Below, piece after piece: positions 1-8,424 of a stretch of DNA of 8,424 nt. Within the stretch, counting starts at the first letter, position 1. Every line of letters starts with the position of its first letter. Origin of the DNA: Spirochaetales bacterium (GTDB lineage Bacteria > Spirochaetota > Spirochaetia > ARS1246). The translations under genes were made by a program, and so were the position numbers. The stretch lies in the NCBI GenBank assembly GCA_002688185.1, contig NZCE01000005.1, forward strand, positions 13,263 to 21,686, in the 5' to 3' direction. The notes under the pieces were generated by a model. It had not been told where the DNA came from. It was given only the letters and a program-made list of their open reading frames with translations, and searched no databases.

Positions 1-699
1 CCTCATCAGATACTCATTTCGATTCACCGCCAGTCGATACGCATATTTCTCATCGCTGTACAACACAGTCGCTCCGGTGCTTCTGTCTTTCACCAACTGC
101 TCTATCGCCTCCACGATGGCGGTGAATGACCGGCGAATCGACCGTTTCCCTGAGATCCACAATTCATCGAGCTCTGCTCTGCGTACCTTCTGTGCTTCAG
201 TCATTCGTCCTTTTCTGCGCATGTGCGCATAATCGAGTGCGTAGAGATACTGCGATGTTGATCCAACCAGCAGGTGAATGTTGTTGGGATAGTACTGACT
301 ATAGACAAAGCTCTCGAATCCGTCGGTGACCAGGTCTTCAGCCAGAGAGATTGAAGAGGAAAGTGTGGCATGGACGGCGAGAGCCTGACGGGCGAGGCGG
401 GTGCATCGATTGAGGATGATGGTGTGGCTGACACCAAGATCCCGAGCGATGTGACGGATACCAGAGGTGGATTTGAGACGATTGAAGATATCGGATAACG
501 GAACCGGGACTTTGACGTAGTACTGTGTGGAGAAGGTCATGGAGGAAAAGCCGTGGGAGCAGGCGTTACACAGGAAACGTTGGATGCGGCCAAAGGCCTT
601 TGACAGATAGGATCCGTTACGAACGAACCAGGAAGACCGGTCCGGTGGTTGCTGGTGGAAATCGCAGCCGGGATTGGGGCAGAACGGTGGGTATTTCAT
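1..699 (-). CDS. IS-type transposase, partial (N-terminal 233 residues)
   Basis: Open reading frame on the minus strand from an ATG at 699 to the left edge, with no stop, so the C-terminus is outside the window. A GGAG at 709-712 lies 9 nt before the ATG, and an in-frame TAG at 730-732 limits upstream starts to two TTG codons. Visible: a four-cysteine zinc ribbon (CPNPGC at residues 7-12, CNAC at 44-47, followed by the GFSS turn common in transposase zinc ribbons); a helix-turn-helix around residues 80-98 (IRHIARDLGVSHTIILNR); then a probable RNase-H-fold catalytic region with a candidate first Asp at 126 (TDGFESF), a basic motif DYAHMRRKGRMT at 156-167, and a candidate second Asp at 216 (YSDEKYAY). 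The expected catalytic Glu would lie beyond the edge. I cannot name the IS family. The frame shows no stops or frameshifts, so the element may be intact. It lies in the same orientation as gyrA, 113 bp downstream of it. Confidence 0.8.
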   Translation of the reverse strand, partial: MKYPPFCPNPGCDFHQQPPDRSSWFVRNGSYLSKAFGRIQRFLCNACSHGFSSMTFSTQYYVKVPVPLSDIFNRLKSTSGIRHIARDLGVSHTIILNRCTRLARQALAVHATLSSSISLAEDLVTDGFESFVYSQYYPNNIHLLVGSTSQYLYALDYAHMRRKGRMTEAQKVRRAELDELWISGKRSIRRSFTAIVEAIEQLVKDRSTGATVLYSDEKYAYRLAVNRNEYLMR

Positions 700-812
700 A
701 GGCGGACACTCCAAACACAAGAAAGATGTCTACCAACAAATACCGCGCAAAACGCCTGGCTGATTCAAGCCGTCCCCAAGCTTTAGACCAGTAGGCAAGC
801 TTTGGACCAGTA
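700..812 (-). other. Intergenic spacer between gyrA stop and transposase; probable IS end
   Basis: This 113-bp stretch separates the gyrA stop codon from the transposase ATG. It carries the transposase ribosome binding site (GGAG, 709-712) and a tandem repeat directly against gyrA. I see no strong terminator: the only hairpin is GGCT/AGCC, a weak 4-bp stem with no T-run. Because the transposase begins here, the boundary of the insertion sequence most likely falls in this stretch. Its exact end cannot be fixed without the other end of the element. Confidence 0.5.
778..812. repeat. Tandem direct repeat, 2 x 16 bp, 3-bp spacer
   Basis: On the plus strand the copies are AAGCTTTAGACCAGTA (778-793) and AAGCTTTGGACCAGTA (797-812). 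They differ at one base and are separated by GGC, giving a 19-bp period. The second copy ends exactly one base before the gyrA stop codon (813-815). Close tandem repeats at an IS end can be transposase-binding sites, or the two copies may reflect a duplicated element end. Both readings are inference. Confidence 0.75.
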
Positions 813-3233
813 CTATTCTGCAACCACCCGTGCCATTCCTACGACAAAATCAGGCGGTCTGATGTTTACTATACGAACACCCTGCGCGCTTTTGCCCAAC
901 GCGGGTACCTCTTTTAGCTTGAGCTTGACCGCATTGCCCTGGCTCGTAATACACACCAACTCATCCTGTTTGGTAACAGCCACCACTCCGGCCAGCTCGC
1001 CTGTTTTTTCCGACACCTTATACGCCATCTGTCCGCCGGTACCCCTTCCGTGAGGCGTGAAATTACTATACTCGATGCGCTTTCCATAGCCGTTCTCCGA
1101 AAGCAGCAGCATCTGCTCGTCATCGCGAACACAAAGTGCTCCCACCAGCTCGTCCACATTGGAAAGTCGCACTCCCCGTACCCCCCGCGTCGACCGGCCC
1201 ATGGAACGAACGTGATCTTCATTAAATCGCAGGGCACTGCCTCCCCTCGTCACAAGTACGACCTCGTCACTCCCCGTAGTGAGATGAGCACTAATCAACC
1301 GATCATTGGCATCGAGCTTAATGGCGATTATTCCCCGCGTGCGAGCATTTGTAAAAGCGGCGGTATTTGCCTTTTTTACCACACCGCGCGCCGTTGCCAT
1401 AAAGATAAACGTCTCCTCGCTGAACTCAGCAAGCGGCAGCACCGTGGTGATATCTTCGTCGGCGCCGATGGAAAGCAGCGCTTTTATGTGCTGCCCTCGT
1501 GCCGCCCGTCCGACCTCTGGTATTTCATGCACTTTCATCCAGTATGCTTTGCCGAGGCTTGAAATAAACAAAAAGTGATCGTGGGTGGATGCAACAAACA
1601 GATTTTCTATAAAATCGTCGTTTTTTAACGTTGCCGATGACGCACCTCTACCACCGCGACCTTGACTCCGATATGCACTCACCGGAACACGTTTGATAAA
1701 GCCCCTATTTGACATGACGATGACCATATCTTCTTTTTGAATAAGATCCTCATCATCAATCGCCTCAATCTCATCCGGTACGATTTGGGTCCGCCGCTCA
1801 TCACCATATTTTTTGACAATTTCCAGGGTTTCGTCTTTTACAACGTTGAGGATTTTCTTCTCGCTTGAAAGCAAATCGTTGAGATATGCGATCAATGCCT
1901 CGATCTCCTTGAGCTCATCGAGGATCTTCTGCGTCTCGAGGCTAGTCAGCCGCTGAAGCCGCATATTTAGAATTGCCTGCGCCTGCGCCTCCGAAAGGCT
2001 AAACCGTTTCATTAGACCAGTACGGGCGACGTCGACATTATCGGAGGCCTTTATGATTTCCACTACCTCGTCGATATTCTGAAGAGCGATTTTTAAACCT
2101 TCAAGAATATGAGCCCGTTCCTCCGCTTTTCGCAGATCATATCGCGATCGCCTGGTAACTACTTCCTGCCGATGCTCCACAAAGCAGGTAATCGCTTCCT
2201 TGAGGTCGAGCAGTTTTGGTTTGCCGTCGACGAGGGCGAGAAAGTTAACGCTAAAGTTCTGCTGCAACTGCGTGTGCGAATAGAGTTGGTTGAGCACGAC
2301 CCGGGGCGAAATACTTTTCTTGAGCTCAATCACGATCCTCATTCCGTCGCGGTCGGACTCATCGTTTAGATCCGTTATTCCGTCGATCTTCTTTTCACGC
2401 ACGAGATCCGCAATTCGCATAATCAACGTGCTCTTGTTTACCGCGTAAGGTATTTCGGTGACGATAATCACGTCCCTGCCTTTGGCGGTGGTCTCCAAAA
2501 CGCATTTTGAGCGTACGGTGATTTTGCCTCTGCCGGTTTTATAGGCTTCCGCAATGCCGGCCTTGCCATAGATAATCCCGCCGGTGGGAAAGTCCGGACC
2601 GGGAATTTTCTTTATAAGATCGTCAACCGTTACATCTGGATTGTCGATATACGCAATGATCGCGTCGCCAATTTCCCTCAGGTTCTGCGGCGGGATGTTC
2701 GTAGCCATACCGACGGCTATACCACTGCCCCCGTTGGCAAGAAGGAAGGGAAACGCGCCCGGAAGCACCTTGGGCTCGGTCATTGAGTCATCGTAATTGG
2801 GACCAAAATCGACCGTTTCCTTCCGAATATCTCTGAGCATCTCCTCGGAGATACTTGTCATCCGCGCTTCAGTGTATCGCTGTGCAGCAGGGGGATCACC
2901 ATCAACGGAACCAAAATTGCCCTGACCCTGTACCGCCGGATAGCGCAGGGAAAAATCCTGAGCAAGACGAACCAGGGCATCATAAACCGACAAATCTCCA
3001 TGGGGATGAAACTTTCCGAGCACATCGCCCACAATTCGCGCGGCCTTTTTGAAGGGTCGGTCTGATCGCAAACCCATCTCGCTCATAGCATAGAGAATAC
3101 GCCGGTGAACCGGCTTTAAACCGTCACGGGCGTCCGGCAAGGCTCTTGCGACAATCACCGACATCGCGTAATTAAGGTAAGACACTTTGATTTCGTCTTC
3201 TATGGCTACAGGAATAGTCTTGCCGGTTGCCAA
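813..3233 (-). CDS. gyrA: DNA gyrase subunit A
   Basis: GyrA is the DNA-breaking and rejoining subunit of the A2B2 type II topoisomerase that introduces negative supercoils using ATP hydrolysed by GyrB. The 806 residues fit the family. The order is: winged-helix/tower cleavage core (about 30-500) with catalytic Tyr120 in RYTEAR (E. coli Tyr122), the long coiled-coil region, then a C-terminal beta-pinwheel from about residue 500. A GyrA box, QGRGGRG at 524-530, supports gyrase rather than topoisomerase IV. The QRDR reads [10 protein letters not shown] (76-85): Leu81 occupies the E. coli Ser83 position, and Asp85 keeps the Asp87 position. The residue two before the catalytic Tyr is Gln118, where Met is usual. 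The start is TTG, set by an AAAGGAGA 5 nt upstream. The gene follows gyrB with a 68-bp gap, presumably on one transcript. The frame is intact, and the C-terminus ([14 protein letters not shown]) looks natural rather than truncated by the adjacent IS. Confidence 0.98.
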   Translation of the reverse strand: MATGKTIPVAIEDEIKVSYLNYAMSVIVARALPDARDGLKPVHRRILYAMSEMGLRSDRPFKKAARIVGDVLGKFHPHGDLSVYDALVRLAQDFSLRYPAVQGQGNFGSVDGDPPAAQRYTEARMTSISEEMLRDIRKETVDFGPNYDDSMTEPKVLPGAFPFLLANGGSGIAVGMATNIPPQNLREIGDAIIAYIDNPDVTVDDLIKKIPGPDFPTGGIIYGKAGIAEAYKTGRGKITVRSKCVLETTAKGRDVIIVTEIPYAVNKSTLIMRIADLVREKKIDGITDLNDESDRDGMRIVIELKKSISPRVVLNQLYSHTQLQQNFSVNFLALVDGKPKLLDLKEAITCFVEHRQEVVTRRSRYDLRKAEERAHILEGLKIALQNIDEVVEIIKASDNVDVARTGLMKRFSLSEAQAQAILNMRLQRLTSLETQKILDELKEIEALIAYLNDLLSSEKKILNVVKDETLEIVKKYGDERRTQIVPDEIEAIDDEDLIQKEDMVIVMSNRGFIKRVPVSAYRSQGRGGRGASSATLKNDDFIENLFVASTHDHFLFISSLGKAYWMKVHEIPEVGRAARGQHIKALLSIGADEDITTVLPLAEFSEETFIFMATARGVVKKANTAAFTNARTRGIIAIKLDANDRLISAHLTTGSDEVVLVTRGGSALRFNEDHVRSMGRSTRGVRGVRLSNVDELVGALCVRDDEQMLLLSENGYGKRIEYSNFTPHGRGTGGQMAYKVSEKTGELAGVVAVTKQDELVCITSQGNAVKLKLKEVPALGKSAQGVRIVNIRPPDFVVGMARVVAE

Positions 3234-3238
3234 GCGCG

Positions 3239-3246
3239 TCTCCTTT
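3239..3246 (-). promoter_or_regulatory. Ribosome binding site of gyrA fixing a TTG start
   Basis: The minus strand reads AAAGGAGA followed by CGCGC and then TTG. This strong Shine-Dalgarno sequence, 5 nt from the TTG, selects that codon as the gyrA start. The nearest ATG (3248-3250) lies upstream of the SD and is out of frame. The resulting N-terminus, [14 protein letters not shown], aligns well with GyrA proteins. Confidence 0.8.
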
Positions 3247-3301
3247 CCATGGTATTTTTAGGTATCCCGGTCGTGGCTTTTGGGTCCAAACTACGATTGA
3301 G

Positions 3302-5218
<1,917 letters not shown>

Positions 5219-5222
5219 TCAT

Positions 5223-5231
5223 TGTGGATAA
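5223..5231 (-). promoter_or_regulatory. DnaA box, perfect, in the gyrB leader
   Basis: TTATCCACA on the minus strand, an exact match to the consensus. It ends 13 nt before the gyrB start codon, so bound DnaA would overlap the gyrB promoter/translation-start region. It could be part of the origin, a control site for gyrB, or both. Confidence 0.8.
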
Positions 5232-5244
5232 TCAACAATTAAAA

Positions 5245-5328
5245 GTGTCCCACAATCCACCGAAACACTAAAGGTTACGCTCTATATGGTATCGTTCCTC
5301 TACCCCTACAACTGGGGTTGTGGGACAC
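5245..5328. repeat. 84-bp segment bounded by perfect 11-bp inverted repeats
   Basis: GTGTCCCACAA (5245-5255) and TTGTGGGACAC (5318-5328) are exact reverse complements enclosing 62 bp. The geometry resembles a small non-autonomous transposable element (MITE) or IS remnant, although I see no clear target-site duplication in the flanks. The segment lies between gyrB and the rest of the origin, so it probably also contains part of the gyrB promoter region. A dyad operator is the alternative reading. Confidence 0.6.
5305..5324. repeat. Hairpin, 8-bp stem with 4-base loop
   Basis: CCTACAAC (5305-5312) pairs with GTTGTGGG (5317-5324) around a TGGG loop, with one G-T wobble. It overlaps the right arm of the 11-bp inverted repeat, so the two structures are mutually exclusive. 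There is no following T-run, so it is not a typical terminator in either direction. Confidence 0.5.
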
Positions 5329-5514
5329 CATAAACCAGCTTACGGGACACCCTCAATTTGGCACGCCGCGCAACCCCTTTTGGGCGGCATTTAGAACGTA
5401 TTCTGAGCCGGTTTTTCAATTGCGCTTGGTACTTAGCCGACGTGCACAGCCCCTGGATCTCCTATCGATTGAACCGATCCCGAAGCATGCTGCATTGTAG
5501 CGATTAATGTGCGA

Positions 5515-5539
5515 AAAGTAAAGCTACTCATTTTACTTT
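5515..5539. repeat. AT-rich inverted repeat, 8-bp arms
   Basis: AAAGTAAA (5515-5522) and TTTACTTT (5532-5539) are exact reverse complements with a 9-bp loop. It lies inside the probable oriC. The arm sequence could bind an origin-associated dimeric protein or form a small cruciform. No specific factor is recognised. Confidence 0.5.
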
Positions 5540-5641
5540 ACGGTAACGCATGTTTACTATTCGTGCGAAAATTATTGGTATTTCGGCCACAGTATTCGTT
5601 GTAATCAAACATCGAATATTATAGACTGAAATTCGTTGGCA

Positions 5642-5650
5642 TTATCCACG
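5642..5650 (+). promoter_or_regulatory. DnaA box, one mismatch
   Basis: TTATCCACG on the plus strand, differing from TTATCCACA only at the last base. It faces the perfect box at 5664-5672 across 13 bp, so the two form an inverted pair with centres 22 bp apart, about two helical turns. Confidence 0.65.
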
Positions 5651-5663
5651 GTTGTTAGTAGCT

Positions 5664-5672
5664 TGTGGATAA
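5664..5672 (-). promoter_or_regulatory. DnaA box, perfect
   Basis: TTATCCACA on the minus strand. It is followed on that strand by AG and then CTACTA, which resembles the DnaA-trio that guides strand opening in other bacteria. It is the right partner of the inverted box pair with 5642-5650. Confidence 0.8.
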
Positions 5673-5732
5673 ATTATGCTGGGTGTATGCATTTTGATAC
5701 ATATATACCAAATAGGTCGGTTTGCGCCGGCG

Positions 5733-5780
5733 ATTTCAAAAATTCTCAAATTTATGAAAATAAATCTTTACATTGTAGAA
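5733..5780. other. AT-rich stretch, candidate DNA unwinding element
   Basis: Only 8 of 48 bases are G or C, the lowest G+C I see in the window. It lies between the DnaA boxes at 5664-5672 and 5863-5871, a suitable place for the duplex to open. The assignment rests on composition and position only. Promoters of dnaA may also lie here or just downstream, but no clear -35/-10 pair could be assigned. Confidence 0.45.
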
Positions 5781-5862
5781 CTTTACTCACACTTTACCCG
5801 TGTTTCTACGTATATATGCGGCATTAGGGCGCACAGGATGAATCAACCAGGAATAGGTAAGT

Positions 5863-5871
5863 TGTGGATAA
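5863..5871 (-). promoter_or_regulatory. DnaA box, perfect, upstream of dnaA
   Basis: TTATCCACA on the minus strand, 45 bp before the dnaA start codon. In this position DnaA could repress or modulate its own transcription, as is known in several bacteria, in addition to any origin role. Confidence 0.8.
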
Positions 5872-5904
5872 CTTGTTAGCAAACTGGAGATAAGTTGGGT
5901 ATAT

Positions 5905-5910
5905 AGGGGA
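5905..5910 (+). promoter_or_regulatory. Ribosome binding site of dnaA
   Basis: AGGGGA lies 6 nt before the ATG at 5917 and supports that start. The downstream protein begins directly with DnaA domain I (NWDYNIFWNEAM). Confidence 0.7.
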
Positions 5911-5916
5911 CTGGCA

Positions 5917-7281
5917 ATGGCGAATGAGAACTGGGACTATAATATCTTTTGGAACGAAGCAATGAGCGTCATCCGCTCAGAGGTTACCGACCAGGAATGG
6001 ATGATGTGGTTCAATAATATCGAATACAATTCCTCTGAGCAATCAAAAATAGTGCTGAAGGTGCCTTCCTCATTCTACAGAGACCAGGTAAAGCAGCGGT
6101 ATCTTCCGATAATGGAAGAACGCCTCTATGAGCTTGCCGGCACGAAGATTGCGGTAGATTTTATCGTTCATCAGGTACAGCGACCTTCACAGCAGTCGTC
6201 CCGTAAAAAATCCGCCAAGGTTGCACCACCGCCTTTGAAAAAACCACATCCACAGCTCCGTGTTGACTATGTTTTTGAAAACTTCGTTATTGGTGTAAAC
6301 AACTCTTTTGCCGCGAACGCGGCGTACGCCATGGCAAAAAACCCGGGGACAGCCTATAATCCCTGTTTGATATACGGTGGCGTTGGTCTTGGCAAAACCC
6401 ATTTAGTACAATCCATTGGCAATGCCGTCCACCGGGAGAGAGAAGACCGTGTTGTCTATGTCACCGCTGAGACGTTCACCAATGAGTTTATACAATCGAT
6501 AAAGAATAAAACCACACATAGATTTAAGAACAAATATCGTTCGATAGATGTTTTACTGATAGACGATGTACATTTCCTTCAGAACAAGATTGAAACCCAA
6601 GAGGAACTATTCCACACATTTAACGCCCTTTATGACTCAAATAAGCAGATGGTGTTTACCTGTGATAGACCCGTATCGGAGCTAAAACATCTCTCGGACA
6701 GGCTTAGAAGCAGGTTCGAGCGTGGGCTCAATGTGGATCTGCAACCACCGGATTTTGAGACGAGATTCGCCATCCTCAAGCGAAAAGTAGAAGAAAAAGA
6801 GGTAAACATATCTGACGAGGTCATTGATCTTATATGCAGAAATATCACAACCAATGTCCGTGATCTGGAAGCATCACTCACAAAATTGGTTGCGTACGCG
6901 GATTTGGTGAATAAAAATATTTCTTTGGAAGTTGCCACGCAACAACTGAAGGACGTTTTTTCAAACCCCCGGCAAAGCAATATTACCATTGAGATGATTC
7001 AGCGTGTGGTTGCCGATTATTTTGCCCTTTCGCCGGGTGATCTCAAAGGTAAAAAGAGAACCAAAGCAATCGCCTTTCCCAGGCAAGTTGCCATGTATCT
7101 GACTCGGGAAATGACTGAATATTCAACAACAGAGGTAGGTCTCGAGTTTGGGGGTCGCGACCATACAACGGTTATGCATGGATGCCAACGGGTTGAGAGC
7201 CGTATGAAGACCGATCCTACACTCGAGCCCACGATCAACCATCTTATCAAAGCCACAAAAGAATATGGAACAAAGCCCTGA
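5917..7281 (+). CDS. dnaA: Chromosomal replication initiator protein DnaA
   Basis: DnaA is the AAA+ initiator that binds DnaA boxes, oligomerises with ATP, melts the origin and helps load the helicase. The 454 residues are in four domains: domain I about 1-85 (protein contacts), a very short basic, proline-containing linker (domain II, about 86-112), the AAA+ domain about 113-345, and the DNA-binding domain IV about 350-454. Visible motifs: Walker A GGVGLGKTH (154-162, Lys160), Walker B VLLIDDVHF (212-220, Asp216/Asp217), sensor I around FTCDRP (247-252), arginine finger Arg266 in SRFERG, sensor II Arg315 in NVRDLEA, and the box-recognition signature GGRDHTTV (412-419). All key residues are present. 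It is transcribed away from gyrB and the probable origin, and is likely autoregulated through the box at 5863-5871. dnaN does not follow it. Confidence 0.98.
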   Translation: MANENWDYNIFWNEAMSVIRSEVTDQEWMMWFNNIEYNSSEQSKIVLKVPSSFYRDQVKQRYLPIMEERLYELAGTKIAVDFIVHQVQRPSQQSSRKKSAKVAPPPLKKPHPQLRVDYVFENFVIGVNNSFAANAAYAMAKNPGTAYNPCLIYGGVGLGKTHLVQSIGNAVHREREDRVVYVTAETFTNEFIQSIKNKTTHRFKNKYRSIDVLLIDDVHFLQNKIETQEELFHTFNALYDSNKQMVFTCDRPVSELKHLSDRLRSRFERGLNVDLQPPDFETRFAILKRKVEEKEVNISDEVIDLICRNITTNVRDLEASLTKLVAYADLVNKNISLEVATQQLKDVFSNPRQSNITIEMIQRVVADYFALSPGDLKGKKRTKAIAFPRQVAMYLTREMTEYSTTEVGLEFGGRDHTTVMHGCQRVESRMKTDPTLEPTINHLIKATKEYGTKP

Positions 7282-7286
7282 TTTGG

Positions 7287-8333
7287 TCATTCGTCCTGAA
7301 ATCGCTCGTGGATCTGTCGAAACTCATCGCGATGCTCCAACATTATATCTATAAGAGTCGGATCAAACTGGCCGCCTGAGTTTTTGCGTAATTCCCCGTA
7401 TGCTGCGGTATAAGCCATCGGCTGTTTATATACCCTTTTTGAAAGCAAAACATCGTAGACATCCGCAATCGCCATAATCCTCGCTTCAACCGGTATATCC
7501 TTTCCTTTGAGTTGCTCCGGGTAACCCTTGCCGTCCCACCTTTCGTGATGATACAGGCAGATGTTATACGCCATGAGAAATATCCCCTCCGGACTTTGCT
7601 CCAGGACCAACTTCAAGGACCTGCCACCGGCGGTAGTATGCATCTTTACAATTTCATACTCGTCATCACTCAAACGCCCGGGTTTGAGCAGTATCGAATC
7701 CGGAATTGCCACCTTCCCAATGTCGTGCAACGGAGAAACGTGGTAGATGCCCTCGACAAATCCGTCGTAGAGATCATGTGCGTACTCTGGATGATCCGCT
7801 ATCTTTTCTACCAAAAGCGCGCAGTAGCTTCTCGTTCTAAATAAATGTGCCCCTGTGTCAGGATCTCTTGTCTCTGCAAGATTTGCCAGTGAAAGAATGA
7901 GGGCCCGATGAGCGGCCATCAAATCATCGGCCGTTTGGCGATCGGTAGTAGTGAGGCGAACGGTGAGCAGCCTAGCTACGATCTGGGCCAAATGAGGATC
8001 TTCATCCAAGGCAGTGAGAAAGCTCTCTTTATCAAGTTGCAGACAAATGGCAGGCTCCAAGGCCTTGACGGTGGCCGACCGTTTTTCACCCGAAATGAGC
8101 GCCATCTCACCAAAAATATCACCGGTCTCTAATCTCTTGAGCTCCCGTTGTCCCCAGCCCATGTCTTGAAGCACCGTTGCATTACCGCTAATCATGACAT
8201 ACATTCTGTCGCCGGGATCGCCTTCCTTGCAGATTATTTCATCCTCTTTGAACTCAACTTCATCCACCTTTTCCGCTATACCTCTGAGTGATTCTGCGCT
8301 GAGCTCTCCAAAAACAACAGATTTTTTCAACAA
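7287..8333 (-). CDS. Cyclic nucleotide-binding domain / HD-GYP protein, probable c-di-GMP phosphodiesterase
   Basis: A two-domain cytoplasmic signalling protein of 348 residues with no signal peptide or membrane segment seen. Residues about 5-125 form a CRP-like cyclic-nucleotide-binding domain, with the phosphate-binding-cassette-like FGEMAL...EKRSATVKAL at 74-92. Residues about 140-340 form an HD-GYP domain: Glu154 in AETRDP, the HD pair His203/Asp204 in HDIGKVAIPD, Lys207, His232, His262-His263 in YHHERWDGKGYP with GYP at 270-272, and Asp291 in AIADVYD. All metal-ligand positions expected for an active enzyme appear present, so c-di-GMP (or related dinucleotide) hydrolysis gated by a nucleotide is the likely role. 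The ligand is not determinable. The start is one of two consecutive TTG codons (8333 or 8330). No ATG or GTG lies between them and an upstream in-frame TAA, and the Shine-Dalgarno is weak (AGAAAAG). It converges on dnaA with 5 bp between the stops. Confidence 0.93.
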   Translation of the reverse strand: MLKKSVVFGELSAESLRGIAEKVDEVEFKEDEIICKEGDPGDRMYVMISGNATVLQDMGWGQRELKRLETGDIFGEMALISGEKRSATVKALEPAICLQLDKESFLTALDEDPHLAQIVARLLTVRLTTTDRQTADDLMAAHRALILSLANLAETRDPDTGAHLFRTRSYCALLVEKIADHPEYAHDLYDGFVEGIYHVSPLHDIGKVAIPDSILLKPGRLSDDEYEIVKMHTTAGGRSLKLVLEQSPEGIFLMAYNICLYHHERWDGKGYPEQLKGKDIPVEARIMAIADVYDVLLSKRVYKQPMAYTAAYGELRKNSGGQFDPTLIDIMLEHRDEFRQIHERFQDE

Positions 8334-8424
8334 CTTTTCTATAGAGCTGACGCATAAACTAAATTTGAATGCGAAAAATTATGGCGGTAAGACGGAAATC
8401 GGCAGTGTGGAAAAGCGCATAGGC
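8334..8424. other. Upstream region of the HD-GYP gene; no supported gene
   Basis: These 91 bases precede the HD-GYP start on the minus strand. One minus-strand frame is open from the edge to a TAG at 8359-8361 and could be the last 21 codons of another gene, but a second frame is also open, so this is not decisive. A TTTTCCACA on the minus strand (8406-8414) fits the relaxed DnaA-box consensus TTWTNCACA, but it stands alone. No promoter could be assigned. Confidence 0.4.

Noticed and set aside
201..437. 78-codon minus-strand frame at the left edge
   Set aside because: It is an out-of-frame shadow of the transposase, which has the zinc ribbon, HTH and candidate catalytic residues.
3206..3250. 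Short minus-strand ORF (ATG at 3248-3250, 14 codons) overlapping the gyrA start
   Set aside because: It has no Shine-Dalgarno of its own, contains the gyrA SD, and encodes nothing recognisable; probably incidental.
5305..5324. Hairpin as a transcription terminator
   Set aside because: No T-run follows on either strand, and no gene ends nearby to need one.
5318..5500. 60-codon plus-strand frame in the dnaA-gyrB spacer
   Set aside because: No ribosome binding site and no recognisable product; it begins inside the inverted-repeat arm, so a real gene is unlikely.
5532..5797. Recurrent TTTAC pentamers in the origin region as a binding-site array
   Set aside because: Six copies are seen, but spacing is irregular and AT-rich DNA makes such matches common.
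8406..8414. Additional DnaA box (TTTTCCACA on the minus strand)
   Set aside because: It fits only the relaxed consensus, is isolated and lies about 2.5 kb from the cluster; a chance match is likely.
8359..8424. C-terminal 21 codons of another minus-strand gene at the right edge
   Set aside because: Too short to judge, and a second frame is also open over the same bases.

Overview
This window is a chromosomal replication-origin region of a bacterium, most likely a spirochaete of the Spirochaetaceae/Treponema type. The placement rests on recognised family features: the short-linker DnaA with a domain I of the kind seen in treponemes, and GyrB/GyrA of the spirochaetal type with an unusual LPMWGK motif in GyrB. 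It is a judgement from memory of families, not from a search.

Layout from left to right: (1) positions 1-699, minus strand: the N-terminal 233 residues of a zinc-ribbon/DDE-type insertion-sequence transposase that runs off the left edge. (2) 700-812: a short non-coding stretch containing a tandem 16-bp direct repeat that abuts the gyrA stop codon, probably the end of that insertion sequence. (3) 813-3233 minus: gyrA. (4) 3302-5209 minus: gyrB, upstream of gyrA in the same transcription unit, with 68 bp between them. (5) 5210-5916: a 707-bp gene-free region with three perfect and one near-perfect DnaA boxes, an AT-rich stretch and several inverted repeats, which is the probable oriC. (6) 5917-7281 plus: dnaA. 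(7) 7287-8333 minus: a cyclic-nucleotide-binding-domain/HD-GYP protein, convergent with dnaA and only 5 bp from it. (8) 8334-8424: upstream sequence of that gene, with no supported gene.

The genes form a coherent initiation module. DnaA should bind the boxes and open oriC, and GyrA2B2 should relax the supercoils generated as forks leave. gyrBA and dnaA are divergent, so both are transcribed away from the presumed origin and with the replication forks. The HD-GYP gene is head-on to the rightward fork. The usual dnaA-dnaN(-recF) neighbours are absent downstream of dnaA.

I found no clearly new multi-gene system. The points most worth a second look are: the unrecorded transposase abutting gyrA, an 84-bp element with perfect 11-bp inverted ends inside oriC just upstream of gyrB, an inverted DnaA-box pair enclosing a possible DnaA-trio, and unusual residues at quinolone-determining positions in both gyrase subunits.
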